Below, one piece after another: positions 1 to 58,600 of a stretch of DNA of 64,000 nucleotides; the first letter of the stretch is position 1; the number at the start of each line of letters is the position of its first letter. Made by a program: the position numbers and the translations under genes. A model generated the notes under the pieces. The model was given only the letters and a program-made list of their open reading frames with translations. It was not told the DNA's origin and did no database searches. This DNA comes from Aquila chrysaetos chrysaetos (Eukaryota > Chordata > Aves > Accipitriformes > Accipitridae): positions 11,192,041-11,256,040 of the forward strand of contig NC_044011.1 in assembly GCF_900496995.4 (NCBI RefSeq), written 5' to 3'.

Positions 1-320
1 CCATCTTCTTTACAATCCCATTAGACCGTTGAAGATATCAACGAGATCCACCACCGCCAGCCAAGCCTTCCCTCCCTGAGGCTGAACAAACCTAGCGCTC
101 GGCCTCTCCTTGCACGTCCTGTGCACCAGTCCCCTAACCATTGTGGTCACCCTCTCCTTGACCCACTCCAGTTTGCCTTGTACTGGAGGGCCAACGGTAC
201 TCCACGTGCAGTCTCACCTATGCTGGAGAGAGGAGAAGTACATCACTGAGCCCACTGACGGTGTCCTTGCTAATGCAGCTCCGTCTGCGGCTGACCTTCA
301 TTGCCGCAAGTGTGTGCTTC
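1..320 (-). repeat. Decayed CR1 LINE fragment, cut by window edge
   Basis: Read on the minus strand, this matches the 3' part of CR1 reverse-transcriptase genes. On the plus strand, the run GAGGCTGAACAAACC, the later CTCCAGTTTG...TTGTACTGGAGGGCC, and CTTGCTAATGCAGC follow the order of CR1 ORF2 complements seen in the clearer copies at 7206 and 12500. It is heavily mutated and no frame survives. The left end runs off the window. Confidence 0.6.
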
Positions 321-350
321 CTCAGTGTATGCCTCAAATGTGAAGGTTCC

Positions 351-2600
351 CCCAGCTCTTCTTCTGCTGGTCAGGCTGTGTTTGGAGCTGGGTGACACAG
401 CTGGCACTGAGGAGCAACACCACTGGCACTGAGGAGTTATGGCAACTGCTAGCACCCGAGGACCTGGCCCCCAGCCTGTTGCCTTTGACACTTGACTTCC
501 CAATGTTGACACCATGATTATCGCACCCAGCCACGATTCTGGCGTTATTCTGTTCCGGGTGCTCATTCCCACCAGGGCTGTACTTTTCACTGACTGCTGT
601 GGTGCAACTGGCACAGCGATGTGGCACAAGTCCCACGGGAATGCTTCCTGCTTTATGGGACACAGAAGCATGATGAGAAAGGGAGCAGCAGTACAAGGCA
701 TGGCTTTGTTTTCAAATGTTACCAGCTAAGGGCCCTCAGGCAGACTGGCAGCTCTCCAGGGGTGGGATTTTTTAGACATCTGTGGGTGCCAGCTTTGCCT
801 TGGGAAGCAGAGCTGAGCTGCTGCAGTGTTGACCTCATTCCCTTCTGCATTTACCTCATTCTCTTCTGCCGGAGGAAGGCAGCTCTTCACATGAATAACA
901 TCTATCTGCCTGGTGAGAAAAAAGGACATGGGTTTGGGGGACAGAAAACCATATAGTTTCTTGTAGGGAGGAACCACAAGGAGCATTTCACATTGTTCAG
1001 TGGGTTCGGTTACCTCCCACAAAGGCCTTCAATTATCCTTCCAAGTGACACCCAATTCTTCCTTCATCACCAAAGAGCTCTTCTGTTTGCATCCCGGGTC
1101 CACATGCTGGGCTTTGGCTGCCCCCGAGAGCCCTTGGCATTTCTCACATGCTGGCGATTGTTCCTGCTGCCTTTGAGGCAGAAATCCCAATTCTCACAAA
1201 AGTACGGTACAGTGATCAGAGATTAGCATCTGGAACTGACCAGGGCCAGACAATGCTTCGAGCGACTTCTTTGCCTGCCTTTTTCTCCCCACCCCTTCCC
1301 CCGTTGTGTTTTTCTCCCTTTCTTTTCCAGCTCTGTATAATTCCCCACCAGGCAGGGCCCTGGCATCCCTCCGCCCCGGAGAGATTTGGACCAGAGGCGA
1401 TACAGGCACAAGCTGTGTGGATTTTCTCTCTGTGGGGATCCTCCCTCTCCTCCATCCCGTTCCCTCAAGGATTGCTCTGACAAGAAGGCAGGGTTGGTGC
1501 AACACCCCTCAGAACCTCTGAAGGGACATGGCATTCTTCAAGCTGGCGCCAAGGGCTTGGAGACCAGATGCAAATGTGGCTTTGCCAGCAAGGGGGGCAT
1601 GGGAGGAGAGCTGACGGAGGGAAAGACCCGTCCCTCTCCCATCAGCACCATCTGGAGCCATACAATGTCCCCTGGTACGCAGCGCAGTCACAAAGCCGTG
1701 CAGCTATTTCAATGGAGACAGGGTTGACCTCCAAACAGGCATGCTGCTTCTCCTATGGTGGCACAGCAGGACCAAACAGTGCGTCATGGGGACAGCGGGG
1801 AAGGAAGGAAGGAAAGGGGAGGGTGGCCCATTGGTCAGGGCACTGCCATGGCCTTGGAGAGAGGATCTGGATGGGAAGTGGCTTTCCTGACCCACATGGC
1901 TTTAGTTGCCTCTTTAATCCCACCACTTCTTAGATAAACAAAGAGCAAAAATAGTATCATCTCTTGAAGAAACTACCTACTCTCACGATAATGTGTTACC
2001 CTGCACATGGGGCAAAGGATGCAAATGTGTCAATCAGATCACCTCATACAGCATAGAGGACTTACCCAGACCTCAAAGTGAAGGGAACAGACTGCATACC
2101 ATTGCATTTCATGTGTCTCCCTCTTGTGCCCTACTGCTGACTCTGCCATGGCTGGTTTAGCCTCGGAGAGGATTTACACTGGAGGGCAAGAGTGCGCAGT
2201 GCCCTCCACTGCTGCTCCCAGCAATCCCCAGTTCCTCCCCAGCTGAGGCTGCAGAAAAAACGATGGCCTCAGCTCTTCACCCATGATGGCATCCCTGAAT
2301 GGGACTGTCCCAGCCCAAGGGTATTTCCAGCTGGGAAGGAAGGAACCGCATCTCTGCAGATGAACAAACCAAAACCCACCTGTGGTCTCTGAAGGTGAAA
2401 ATGCGGAATGCATTGGCTGTGGGGAGGGAACACCCATCTTTAAGCAGCAGACCAAACCATGATTGGTGAAGTCAGGCCCTGCTCTTTAGAGTCAGTGGCA
2501 CAAGTCCCACTCACATGTGCTGAAGACTGGGCTCTGGAGCAAGGTATGACTTTTCAATAAAAGAAAAAAGTACATTTCATTATTGGATGCCTCCTCTGGA
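351..2600. other. Unassigned sequence downstream of FNDC1
   Basis: No gene, RNA or recognised repeat. Open frames here are short, overlap on both strands and resemble nothing I know. A 14-base unit (CTGGCACTGAGGAG) occurs twice at 401-436. In the human gene order the next gene past FNDC1 is SOD2, but nothing here looks like it. Confidence 0.4.
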
Positions 2601-2614
2601 ATCATAAAAACAGA

Positions 2615-3342
2615 CTGAATAATTTAGGTTGGAATGGATCTCTGGAGTGCTCACATTCAATCTGTTGTTCACAAGGACACCCAAGTCCTCTTCTGCAAAG
2701 CTGCTCTCTGGACAGTCACCCCAGCCTGTATTGCTGCAAGGGGCTATTCCATCCTACGTGTGGGACTTCTCACTTCCCTTTGCTGAACTGCATGAGGTTC
2801 CTGACAGCTCATTTCTCCGGCCCGTGAAAGTCCCTCTGATGAGCAGCTCTGCCCTCCAGCACATCAACCACTCCCCAGCCCCAGTTTAGTAACAGCCACA
2901 AGCTTGCTGATGGTGCACTCCATCCGAGCACTCCATCCGTGCACTCCATCCGTGCACTCCATCCGTGCACTCTATCTCATCGTCCAGGTCATTAGACAGT
3001 ATTGGCCTCAGTACTGGGGGGTGACACTTGCAACCAGCTGTCATTTGGACTTTGCACTATTTTTTATCACAACCCTTTGAGCCTCACGACACAGCTAATT
3101 TTACATCCACCTTAAAGCCCAACTATCCAAGCCATATTCCACCAGTTTGGCTGCAAGCACACAGTGGGAGACCATGTCAAGCACCTTACAAAAGCCAAAG
3201 CCAATGACATCCACATTTCTCCCCTTGTGCACAGAGCCAGTCATCTCCACAAAGAATATTTTCAGGCTGGTCAGGCATGATTCGCCCTTGGTAACTCCAT
3301 GCTGGCTGCTAACCACCTTCGAAAGGGAACAACACACTCACA
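2615..3342 (-). repeat. Old CR1 LINE fragment with internal rearrangement
   Basis: On the minus strand, 3340-3101 translates to a decayed reverse-transcriptase segment (GFCKVLDMVSHCVLAAKLVE, then YGLDSWALRWM), matching the CR1 pattern D-F-C-K-A-F-D-x-V-x-H. Further left, 2660-2980 matches complements of the CR1 region after the catalytic motif. The left edge (GGTTGGAATGGATCTC) resembles CR1 3' UTR joined directly to RT sequence, so an internal part is missing. Confidence 0.75.
2915..2976. repeat. 13-bp tandem repeat inside CR1
   Basis: Four units of GCACTCCATCCG(T/A) at 2915-2927, 2928-2940, 2941-2953 and 2954-2966, then a partial fifth (GCACTCTATC). The unit is a piece of normal CR1 sequence that has expanded in place. 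Confidence 0.9.
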
Positions 3343-3469
3343 TGCTTCCAGGCCCTTAGAAAAAGGTGACACCTACTCCTGCCCCAAGGAAGACTTTTAG
3401 AAAGCTAACAATTTGTCACTTTGTCAGATTACTTGACACAGATGACCAGAAAGGATGAAATAGAAATGG

Positions 3470-5164
3470 AACCATGTATCATAGGTTTATTAGGGAAAAA
3501 AGTTATACTTCAAGACCATATAGTTGGCACTGTACTGAAGCAAAAGTATGTGAGAACAATTAAAATGTTAAAACCCAAATCACCATGAAAACCAAAATGC
3601 TCTTTTAATCACTTTAGTTCCTTTTTTTGTCCCCATACAATTTACAGTAACTACAGGAAGCAACTGAAAAGGTGTTAGACCTACACTACATGTAAGCTGG
3701 AATGAGAGTGAGAGATGGACCAGAGACCAGATTCGTCCCTCAGGTATGCTGCTAACTCTCCTATGCTGTCAGAATGGGGGGGGCGTCTTACTAACAAGAG
3801 CAAAGGCTATTGAGATGTTACCATGAAATGGTAAGACCACGAAAGTTACTGAGTAAACCATTAATGCTAGATTGCCCAGAAGGACTACTAAAATCCTATG
3901 TTATTGCAAGCTTCCAAATGCCTGCTAAAAAAGCCATCATTATACCTTTCATCCATGTCAGCTTTTGCTTTCTGGTCTGGATGGAAGAGATTTCGGTAGT
4001 ATATTAAAGAAAGCGTATCCCAATTTGTAGCCAGGACGGACCAAAGCCAAATGAGTTTCCTGCTAGTTGACTCTTGTATTGGTGGCTTGGGCTTCTTTTT
4101 GGAGGGCAAATAAGTTAAAAGCAGTTTCTAATTTGCAAGTTACTCATCCCATGCCTCCACACAGTGAAGTGAAAGGTACTGACAAGGAATAAATAACATA
4201 CCAAGTAAGATGAGAATGGATTGAAGTAAAGTTGCACTAAAACTTTTAAACAGTACAGGACAGAAAGTTTAACTCGTGCTGATAAACTGCTGAATATGTG
4301 TTTTTGCTGGACTATACAGTGCCACTCTAACATGTATAGAGGGGTAGATTCCCATTGAATGTCCAGTCCAAAGGCTACCAAGGAAGTGGGACATGGGTCT
4401 TTAATCAATAATTCAAATGTTAGCTCAACAGTACTCACAAGAAGAATACAGCTCTTTCCTTGGTTAATATATTGTGCATAGCAATATCTCAAAGAATTAA
4501 CAGCACCTTTTACATAAAAATTCAAACCATATTTATCTAGTGAACAAGAAAATCTCAGCATCTCTAAGCAGTACTTCTGCAGATGTACAGTACTGTATTT
4601 ATATAGATATAGATATACATATATCTCAGAGTGAATTTACACTGTGACCTGGTGATTAGTCCAGCAGTGGGTGAACCCACAGGGTAAGTCTTCAGGAGAA
4701 TATATTGCCTTTGGTGGGTGGCCAGTTACATGGCACAATTGCATAGGGGAGCCCTGGCAGGCAGCAAAGGACAGTTTAGCATCCCATTAAGCAAGCACAG
4801 CATGCTTAGGTCGTTCCTGCAAGATAAAGGAAACTTCCAAATTTTCATGGCTAATACAGTTCTAGTTTTCACAGGTCGCACACATTGCAACCCCCTCTCC
4901 GTGCCTTAAAGACCCAGAGGAGGAAGGTAAGACTCCAAACTTATATCCTGTTGCCGCTTCCAAGCAGAAATCAAGCAGCACCACAGATTTAGGCTGGTAA
5001 AGGGGGAACCATGTTTGGCTTCACGAGGGTTTCTTGAGCAGCTGGTCTTCACTGGTTTGCCTCATTGGTCCTTATTTCTTTTTCTTTTCTGAATCTGTTG
5101 CTCACAGTCCTCTGGTAGAAATCATTTGAAAAGCATGATCTGCCTAAGACAGGAAAGCAGACTG
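3470..5164 (-). other. FNDC1: Probable FNDC1 3' UTR
   Basis: After the TAG at 5165 the minus strand has no further coding signal. The first canonical AATAAA I see on this strand is at 3486-3491 (TTTATT on the plus strand), which would place cleavage near 3455-3475 and give a UTR of about 1.7 kb. Weaker ATTAAA hexamers lie nearer (about 4401 and 3604), so shorter UTRs are possible. A short AT microsatellite lies at about 4597-4625. Confidence 0.5.
3486..3491 (-). terminator. FNDC1: Candidate polyadenylation signal AATAAA for FNDC1
   Basis: TTTATT on the plus strand reads AATAAA on the gene strand, about 1.67 kb after the stop codon. Only the hexamer is seen; cleavage here is inferred. Confidence 0.4.
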
Positions 5165-50428
<45,264 letters not shown>

Positions 50429-52379
50429 CTTTAAAAAATAAGCAAACACACACACAAAACCCATCGCAGTTATTATGAAGCATGTGACATGTATAGCAGC
50501 CCACATGTCTGTTGCAAGAACATCTATCAAATAACGTCAGAAAAAAGGGCATAATTTTATAGGTTTTTAATTTTGTTATAAAACCCAACTACAGTAACAA
50601 GTTTTCCAACTGGGATGTACAATACTGAACAGTGTCTTTTCCCAGGCTCTTCAGACAGACTGGTGCAAGACACCAAAAGTGAAAACATATCATAATACAA
50701 GGATTCCTGCCAGAAACTGGGGATGTCTTGTAGTTTTCCTGTTTAATCTTTTCCTTTTTTTTTTTTTTTAAATCCCCTTTCCCTAGTTCAGGCACACCAG
50801 TACATTATTTTTTTGGCAAGTGCTAAAGGTCAGTGTAAAATGAAGCACAGAACCGTTTCACTATTTTTAAACTTTCCTTTAGAAAGCAATCCACATTAAA
50901 AGCAGGTTCTCTTCTCCTAAACCCATCACTAATGGTTCTGCCCTCTGACAGCCTTGTATTTAACAGGTCTGTTCTGCACATGCTTCAACTCTTGACTTCC
51001 CAAATTCCCATTATACGATCCCTTGAGCATCCAGCACTGTAACAGGTACCTTATGCAAGTCGTTTATTTTTACATTTGCTGGCAAGTTGGCAGCATTCTT
51101 TTAAGAAGTGACACTGATGCAAGGATTACTCAAGCAACCAGTTTGGTTGCTCTGAACGGCATCTCCAGTTTTCGTGGCATTCTCCATTGCATATGACCTG
51201 CAGCACGCCAGTGCGCAGGCTGCAAGCAGAGCAGACAGCGGGAAAAAAGGTGCTGGTAGCACCAGCCAGGATTGAGATCTCCCACACTTGCAGCGATTTT
51301 TTGCCTCTTATCTTTTACATTTTGCACTCAAAGCAGGACTCTCTCAGTCTCTTCTAGCAATACCATGCCACCAAGCACAAGGTTGTGTGAACCTGCCAGC
51401 ACAGAGATTACACGCTGTATTCAAACCCTCTCACTCACTGGCTAAGCCAGTCATTGCAATCACAGCAAATGTCAAGAGAACAAGAGGCTGGGACAGCAAC
51501 AGCTGCCAGAGACCTGGACAGACAACGGAAGACAATGCACCAAAGTACCCCATCAGAGCAATAGTGAGGTCTGCTTTCCAGCACCAGTTCAGGAGTTCGT
51601 ATTTACTCATGACAGCACTTAAACATGTTACTTTAAGTACTGATGTCTGCATGTCCCTACATACATCAAAAGCAGGTCCTTTTTCAATATTTCTGCTCAG
51701 TGACACCTTCTATAACCAAACTGCTCACTGGTCTTGATCTGCTGACAAGGTTGCATCTTCTTACACACTCCCAACAAATGGTCTTCTATTAAATTACCTT
51801 TTTCAAGGGATCATAGTGGCTCTCAAAGCTGTTTGCAGAGCTTCTCTTGAAATCCCTGTGAGAAACGCAAGGTTTCAGTGCTGCTGAGGTGTATAACATA
51901 GGCAGAGAACCGTGCACTCCCAGGGAACTCTGCTCTTCTACTGAAACACTGAGCAGCAGCTCAGCATGGTAAAACTTCTCTTTTTATTTTGCCTACAGAG
52001 AGACGGATCATCAGTTTAAACACATGGACTTCAGCAGCTTCTCTCTTCTGCCTGCTCCTCACCACTAGAGCAAAACTAAGCCGCTATAAACCCAGATTAA
52101 TCAGCCAATTAAGCCGGTTTTACAGACACTTCGTGTTGCCAGAGCAGTGCATACTAGCTGGATCACAGCAGGGGACCTGGTCCTAAGTGTTTAACAAACG
52201 ATAAATGCTTTTTGCTATACAATAAATATGGTTGCTTTCATGAAGCTCCCTGACCACTTTTCAAGGAATGTTCTCAGTCACGCACTCTATTAAAAAAACC
52301 ACCTGCTCCCACACGGTTTCTTTTTCTTGCTCTCCTGAGCAGTTGCTCAACACAGATTTCAAAAGCCCCATAGTCACTG

Positions 52380-52640
52380 ATCATGTAGGCACACAGCCTT
52401 CATTCACAGCACCACCACGGAGAACTGGAAGAGGGCAAAATCCAGACCCCTGGAGGTCTCTTCTCAACCTCCTGCTCAAAGACAAACTGTCTCCAACACT
52501 GCGTGAGGCCAGCCCTGGTTTTCCCTAGCTCAGTCTTCAAAACCTCCCAGGACGGAGATGGCACAGCGTTCCTGTGGACCTGTTCCAGTGCTGCACCAGC
52601 TGCCTAGGATGAGAGCTTCTATCATAGAATGAAGCAGGTT
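52380..52640 (-). repeat. Possible very old CR1 3'-end fragment
   Basis: Text such as CTTCTCAACCTCCTGCTCAA, CTTCAAAACCTCCCAGGACG and CTGTTCCAGTGCTGCACCA follows the order of CR1 3' UTR complements. It ends near TCATAGAATGAAGCAGG, which recalls the CR1 terminal repeat. Strongly diverged, so only a tentative call. Confidence 0.45.
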
Positions 52641-55600
52641 CATAGAATCCCCGCTGCCCCGGGGTGGCTGGGAGGGATGCTGCAGCCCATCAGCTTTGCT
52701 CCCCCAGTCCAAGTCGCAGCTTCCAACTGCAATTAAAATAGAGAGTTGGAAGGGACCAAAGATACAAAAGGAACCAGCCCAGCTAGAGCGCCATATGGAA
52801 AGTATTCAATCTAAAACAAATGTGGCTTTAGGCAAAGAGAAGTTTATCGACCATAATGCTGAATGCAGGGGATCAGCGGAGATTTTAAAACCAGGGCTTT
52901 CTAAGGCTTTGATTACTTTCCTCATGGTAGCAGCACACTTTACTGGCCATTGCTGCCATTTCACTAGTTAGCTCCAGGTTGTATTTATCTTTCCTTGTCA
53001 CAGTTTGACCGGCAGGAATCTGAAGGCATCCAGGATGGAGCTAACAGAATGGTTTAAATGGCTTTGCTGGTAACTGCTGATCCATCAAAACCAGTATTTT
53101 TGTGCGAACTCTGTGCCAGCCTCGACAAGAAAGGGATTTCTCATTAAAAACAAAGAGCAGCAGAAGGAGCTCGCCTACCCCGCTGTAGCCCGCAGCCCAG
53201 GCGCCATCAGCCTGGTCTGGGATAAGGCTGAAGGTTCTGGCCAAAGCCACACAGAGGAAGAAGGTGAAGCTGAGCTCACGCCACCTCGTACGAGCGCCTG
53301 CGGGGCTGCTGTCTCGCCGGGCTCAGCTGCGCTGTAGGGCCAGCCCTCCCCAGTCGGGACATTTCCCACTTCTTACGTCCCCCGTGGGACAGCAAGGCAC
53401 TGCCTCCCGCTGTCACAGCCCCTGCAGCTGAGTACTCTCCTGCCCTCGTCCCCTCCTCTCGTCTTGGCTTCAGGAAATAGCCTGGATTTCCAGGGGGAGG
53501 ACAACCCTGGGACTGTGGAGGTTGAGCAACAAGAGAAGCTCCCAGATATCCACCAGGTATACAAGTACACCGATCTCAGCAACAGCGGTGCGGAGATTTG
53601 TAAACAAAATCTCATCCTCCCACGGGGAGAAAAGACACATCAGGTTATATCTGGGAGTTTGCACTCCCAGTGATGCAGGAAGTGGTAGATTTACCAATAG
53701 GAGGACCAAGCACAAACAGAAACCCCAATATCTTGCTCACTACCTGGCATAACACATCCCCACGTCACAGGATGGATACATTGCACTGCTGCTCGTTCCC
53801 AGCATCAATACCACAGCTCCATCCAGGCCAGCTGAGTCCCACCCAGCACATAAACGGGCATCCAGAAATGGCCCAGGACACCGGTCACTTTTAGGGCACC
53901 TGAGCAGCACGGAACATTTCCACCTCTTCCCTGGGCTGCAGTCTGATCCTGCCAGGCATCTCTCCCTACCTTTTGCAATGGTCTAAACTTGGGCAGGTTG
54001 CCTGAATCCTCAGCGGAAGATGGCCCTAACAGGTCCCAAGACAAGATTTTGGATCAGCATGAAAGCTGCACAGCTGACAGCTACTACAGCGCCTGTGGTC
54101 TCCCCTATCAGAGACAGTAGATATGACCTTTATGAAAGCGTACAGGACTGCAGCTGTCTGCTCCCCATCTAACACCTACTCTGGCACACCAGGAACTCAG
54201 CTGGATTTCAACAAACTCTGGACGTGGTCCCACATCAGTAGCAATGAAAAAGCTGTCTTCAGATGCATTCACTCCCAACTCCTTTTTTTTGTCTAATAAA
54301 TTTTGGGAACAGCTACCAAGTGCTTGATTGAACTGGAGGTTGATTCTTCCCCATCTCCCCACTATTTGCTCCTGTAAGCATCACCAAGTTTTTTTACACT
54401 TTTGGTTCCAAAACTGATTTAACAGTTTTCTGGAACTCCGCTCTGGCCAAACTAAATCAACTGGTAAACATCTTCAGACCTCATCTAAAGAGCTACCTGC
54501 AATTAAAATAAAATCAAATCCTTTTCTATGTTCTGGAAAATGAGAAAGAGTCACTCCCTCATGCTCTCTTCAGTGTAGAAATCCAACATTACCTACAGCT
54601 GCAGGAATTTGTGTATAGTATCTTGGCCCCAAAAATGCAGGGCTGATTAAAGCCTCGGTATTGACTTTTCACAGTTGAAACGTCCACTAGTACTGCCAAA
54701 GTTTCTGTGCGTGTCAGGACTGTGGGAGAACATTTTACAAATGATGTAAGCCCAAAGCATGAGGTCTAAGCTGAGGGTAAAATATACTCTAAACAACCAC
54801 ACAAGGAGGCAGCTTGCACTTGCCAAAACACACAGATTCTTCAGAGGGCCTCATCAATTATCTAGCAAAGGAAAACACAAAACAGCTCCAGAAGAAAAGG
54901 GAAGTACTGACCCCTAATAATCAATCTATAACTGTGGGGAAAAATATCCCAAGCAACTCAAACCTATTAAGATAAAAGTGCAAAAAAGTAGTTGAAATAT
55001 GAGGTCACAAAAAATCAGGGACTTCAATTTACCACCACAGGTCTAGGTACAGTATGTTTGCTTTTGCTTTCCCTAGTCAGCAAAAACTTTTCTACATTTT
55101 CCTTCTATGTGCCATTACTTCAGGACTGGAAAACTGGACCTATAAAATGTGTTCTGCTGCAGAGAGGACACATATTTGGCACAGTTAGTAGACAACATTC
55201 ATATAGTCTATAAACATCTACCAACCTCTCTTCTCACTTCAGGCAGAAGTTTGGGAGGCTAAGCACAGTGACCCTTTTACATGGGCAAAGTAACAGCTTG
55301 AAGAGAGAAGTTGTAGCTGCTTAGAGATAACGAACTCATCAGAAAGCAATCAACTAACTTCATTAGAAAAGGCCAAAAATGCCAGCTGGCAAATGAAATC
55401 CTGTCACGGGCAACTTGACCAAAAATCATCACAGTCTACACTGCAACAGCAAACTGGTGGGATTTTTTGCTTATTTTGTTTTGTTGGGGGGGAAGAGGGT
55501 GTTTTTTATTATTATTTTATTTTTGAAATTAAGTTCTAAGCATCAAATAACACTGATTGACTCTGTACCCTGGATTTGAGACCATTGCTGCTTTACCAAA

Positions 55601-58600
55601 CAGTATGGAAGATTAAATAAAATGTGTCAAACTGCTGAGTTCATTCACCATCCTCAAAAAGTAGATCCTTGTCTTAAGAAGTCCTTAACTGCTCCCTAAG
55701 CACAACCAATTGTCCTCTGAGGTAATAACCTTGCACCACTGCCAATCCACTGCCAATCTGGAAAAGCAATCCAGTTTCAGAGCTGAGCAATTCAGTTTAC
55801 GAACGTAGTACAGCATCCCTCCCAAAACCCACCACCAGGGCTGGAAAAGTACCTCAGCCAACTGTGGTTCCTAGATCTCTGAGCTATTTCTTTGGGACGT
55901 TACAGTCCTGTATACCATGTAGTCTCATAAGTGTCCAAGCCTTACCACCGTGAAGCTATCAGCTGTACTTGTAGCAAAAAATGACAGCAAATAAGCGAAC
56001 AGAAAAAAAGAGGCACTACTTTTTGATTCTTCAGCTGGCAACTCTAAAATTAATTTCATTTGTGAGGTAAGACCCTTTGTAAAACATCCACGCTCCTAAA
56101 ACCTATTGCATCAGTCTCTCCTAAATGCAACTGCTTGAGCGGTGACGCTCAAGTTCATAGCACATGTGGCAAACACATCCTAGGGCACCTCTACAATTGC
56201 CGTTGTTTGGCAACTTGTGAAACCAAGACAGGCATCTGCCCAGGGGTGCAGAAAGACTGAGGGACACCAGCCCCGCAGGAGGCACCAGGGAAGCCAAGGG
56301 GGGAAAGCCCCACGCTCAGGTGGCATTGTTCATGTACCAAGAGCTTTATCGTGGCCAGCCCTTCGCCAGGAAAAAGAGTTTATTGTTTTCAAAAATACTT
56401 TGCAACATGATCACCCATCCCTTCTTCATGCCCGCAATGGGCATTGTTTTCCACATGCTGCTCTACCATCTTCCAGCAGGTAAATCACTTTGTGCATTGG
56501 CTTTAAGGGTTGGGACAATTCCGATACACCATTTTATTTTTTCACCTGATTTGAAATAGGTTATGAAATAGAGTGTATTTGAAAAAGGAGAAAGCAGAGC
56601 TTTACTAGCAGAGCCAGGTGCCTAAAGCTCTGTAGTCCTTCGTGCAACTCAAGACTTTCAATCCAGTTGTTATTCATGAACAGGAAAAGAAAAATGGCAT
56701 TTTACCATAACTGAGAGGCACAAGGGAAAGAGAACATCCCACCTTTCTCATCCAGCAATCCACACAGGGGTGGCTGCTTTGCTCCTCGCCTTCACATACT
56801 CTCACTGTTACCTATGTCCATACAGCTATCCCAAAGCCACATCAGCAGAAAAGTGAAGAAGAAAGAGGACAGACAAAATACCACAGGACAATACTTGTTT
56901 TCCACCCAAAAAATAATGCACCATGTCACTTTGGCAAAGTATTAATGGATTTTTTTTTTTAAGTTGATGGTTTGATCCAAGCTCCGTTGAGAAAATGGAA
57001 GCAATTCCACCAGCTTCAATGAGGGCTGGATCGGGTCCATCCTGAGAAGAGTTCACTCTGCAAAGATATTTCCTGCAGTTGGTGAGCCAGCTCAAACAGT
57101 GCTGATGTGGCCCCCTGAACCGAGATGTGCTGACGGCTCTAACGCCAGAAGACTCTGGGCTCAATGATTTACTTCAGGGCACAGAGCATAGCACTAGGTC
57201 TAGTGGGGATCTTTATAGCACTGCAGCAGTTAACACGTGTAAAAGGATAAGTATACGATCAGAGAATGTAGGACTGAAATGGGAGAACAAATCCAGCCTC
57301 AGGCTTACCAGGTTGGTAGGTCCCCTAGCATTTTAAAATGCACTGTCAACCTTGTCCCTACGTGGGCTAATCAACTTTTTAAATGCCACTAATTTATACA
57401 CTCAGCATTAGATCTCCTCCTGGAAATAAGCCAATCAGTTAAAGCAGTGGAGGCAAGCGACACATAAATCCTTTGTTTCTCGCAGAAAAAAAAAAAAATA
57501 ATCGCTCAGCACATTTCCACACACTTCTGCTTGGCGCAGAAAGCGGGGACTGGAACACTTTAGTTCCTGCAAAGCACAATGGAAAGTGTGCCATAATTCA
57601 CCAGGCTCTGGCCAGGAGTTTTGGGCAGAGGACCAGTATCCAATGGTAATGTCTGATTTAAGCAAAGCGATTCATTATACATCTGTAGAGGAGTTACCTG
57701 GCATCCAGAGGACATTCTTTAAATTGACAGCATCAGCAGAAGTTTCCAGTGCTCCCTTTGAAGAGCCGTCTGAATGCTAAGCACAGTAGGACTAGGGCAT
57801 TTTCCAAACTCAACAACGTATTTCTACACGATTAATACATGTATTATTACTTAAGAACAACCAACAGTGAGTTGTTGAAGGCTTCACATTCTCCTGCTGA
57901 CATCCACACACAGATTTCCTTCTGCATCAGCACCCTTTGAAGGGGGTCCATGGAGCCTGGGCTACCCTCCTCTCTCACACCCGCTGCCTTCGGATGCCTC
58001 CTGTCAGGGTTTCTCCAGTGACCAAACCACCGCTGCGGTAGAACACCCCAGCAACCCTGAAGGGGCTGTGAGAGCACACCGCAGCCGTGGCCCTGGTCTG
58101 CAAGCGTCCATCCGGGGTGTTGTCCAACACCTGCCTCTTCACTCAGTTGGAGGAAAGGTGGTACTGGAGTGAGATCACCTTTGGGGGCTCCTTGCGGGGA
58201 CAGAGCAGGCGAAACCAGCTGGCAAAGGTGTGGGGATGCCCTGACCGTGGCCGACCTCACCACTGGGCTGAGCTGGAGGAGGATTAAGAAGCACTTCTGC
58301 TATAGGGGCAGGAAGGCAAAGGGGCCGCAACCAGTTTATTTCAAAATACTTTCCATCGCAGATCCCCTTCTCACACCACGACCCTGGTCATTACCTCCAT
58401 TCATCCCATGCATGGCAGAGCAATCTTGTTCAAAGTCAAAACTAGTCTGTGTCCTCTGCAAGCTTCACGTCTCCATTGTCAAACACATGCCCTAAACCGA
58501 GACATTCTCCTAATGGCTCGACATCAGTAAGCTTGGAGGACATGGCAGAAGACCTGCGAGCGGTATGGCTCTGTGGGATGCCACAGCATCTGTACGGAGA

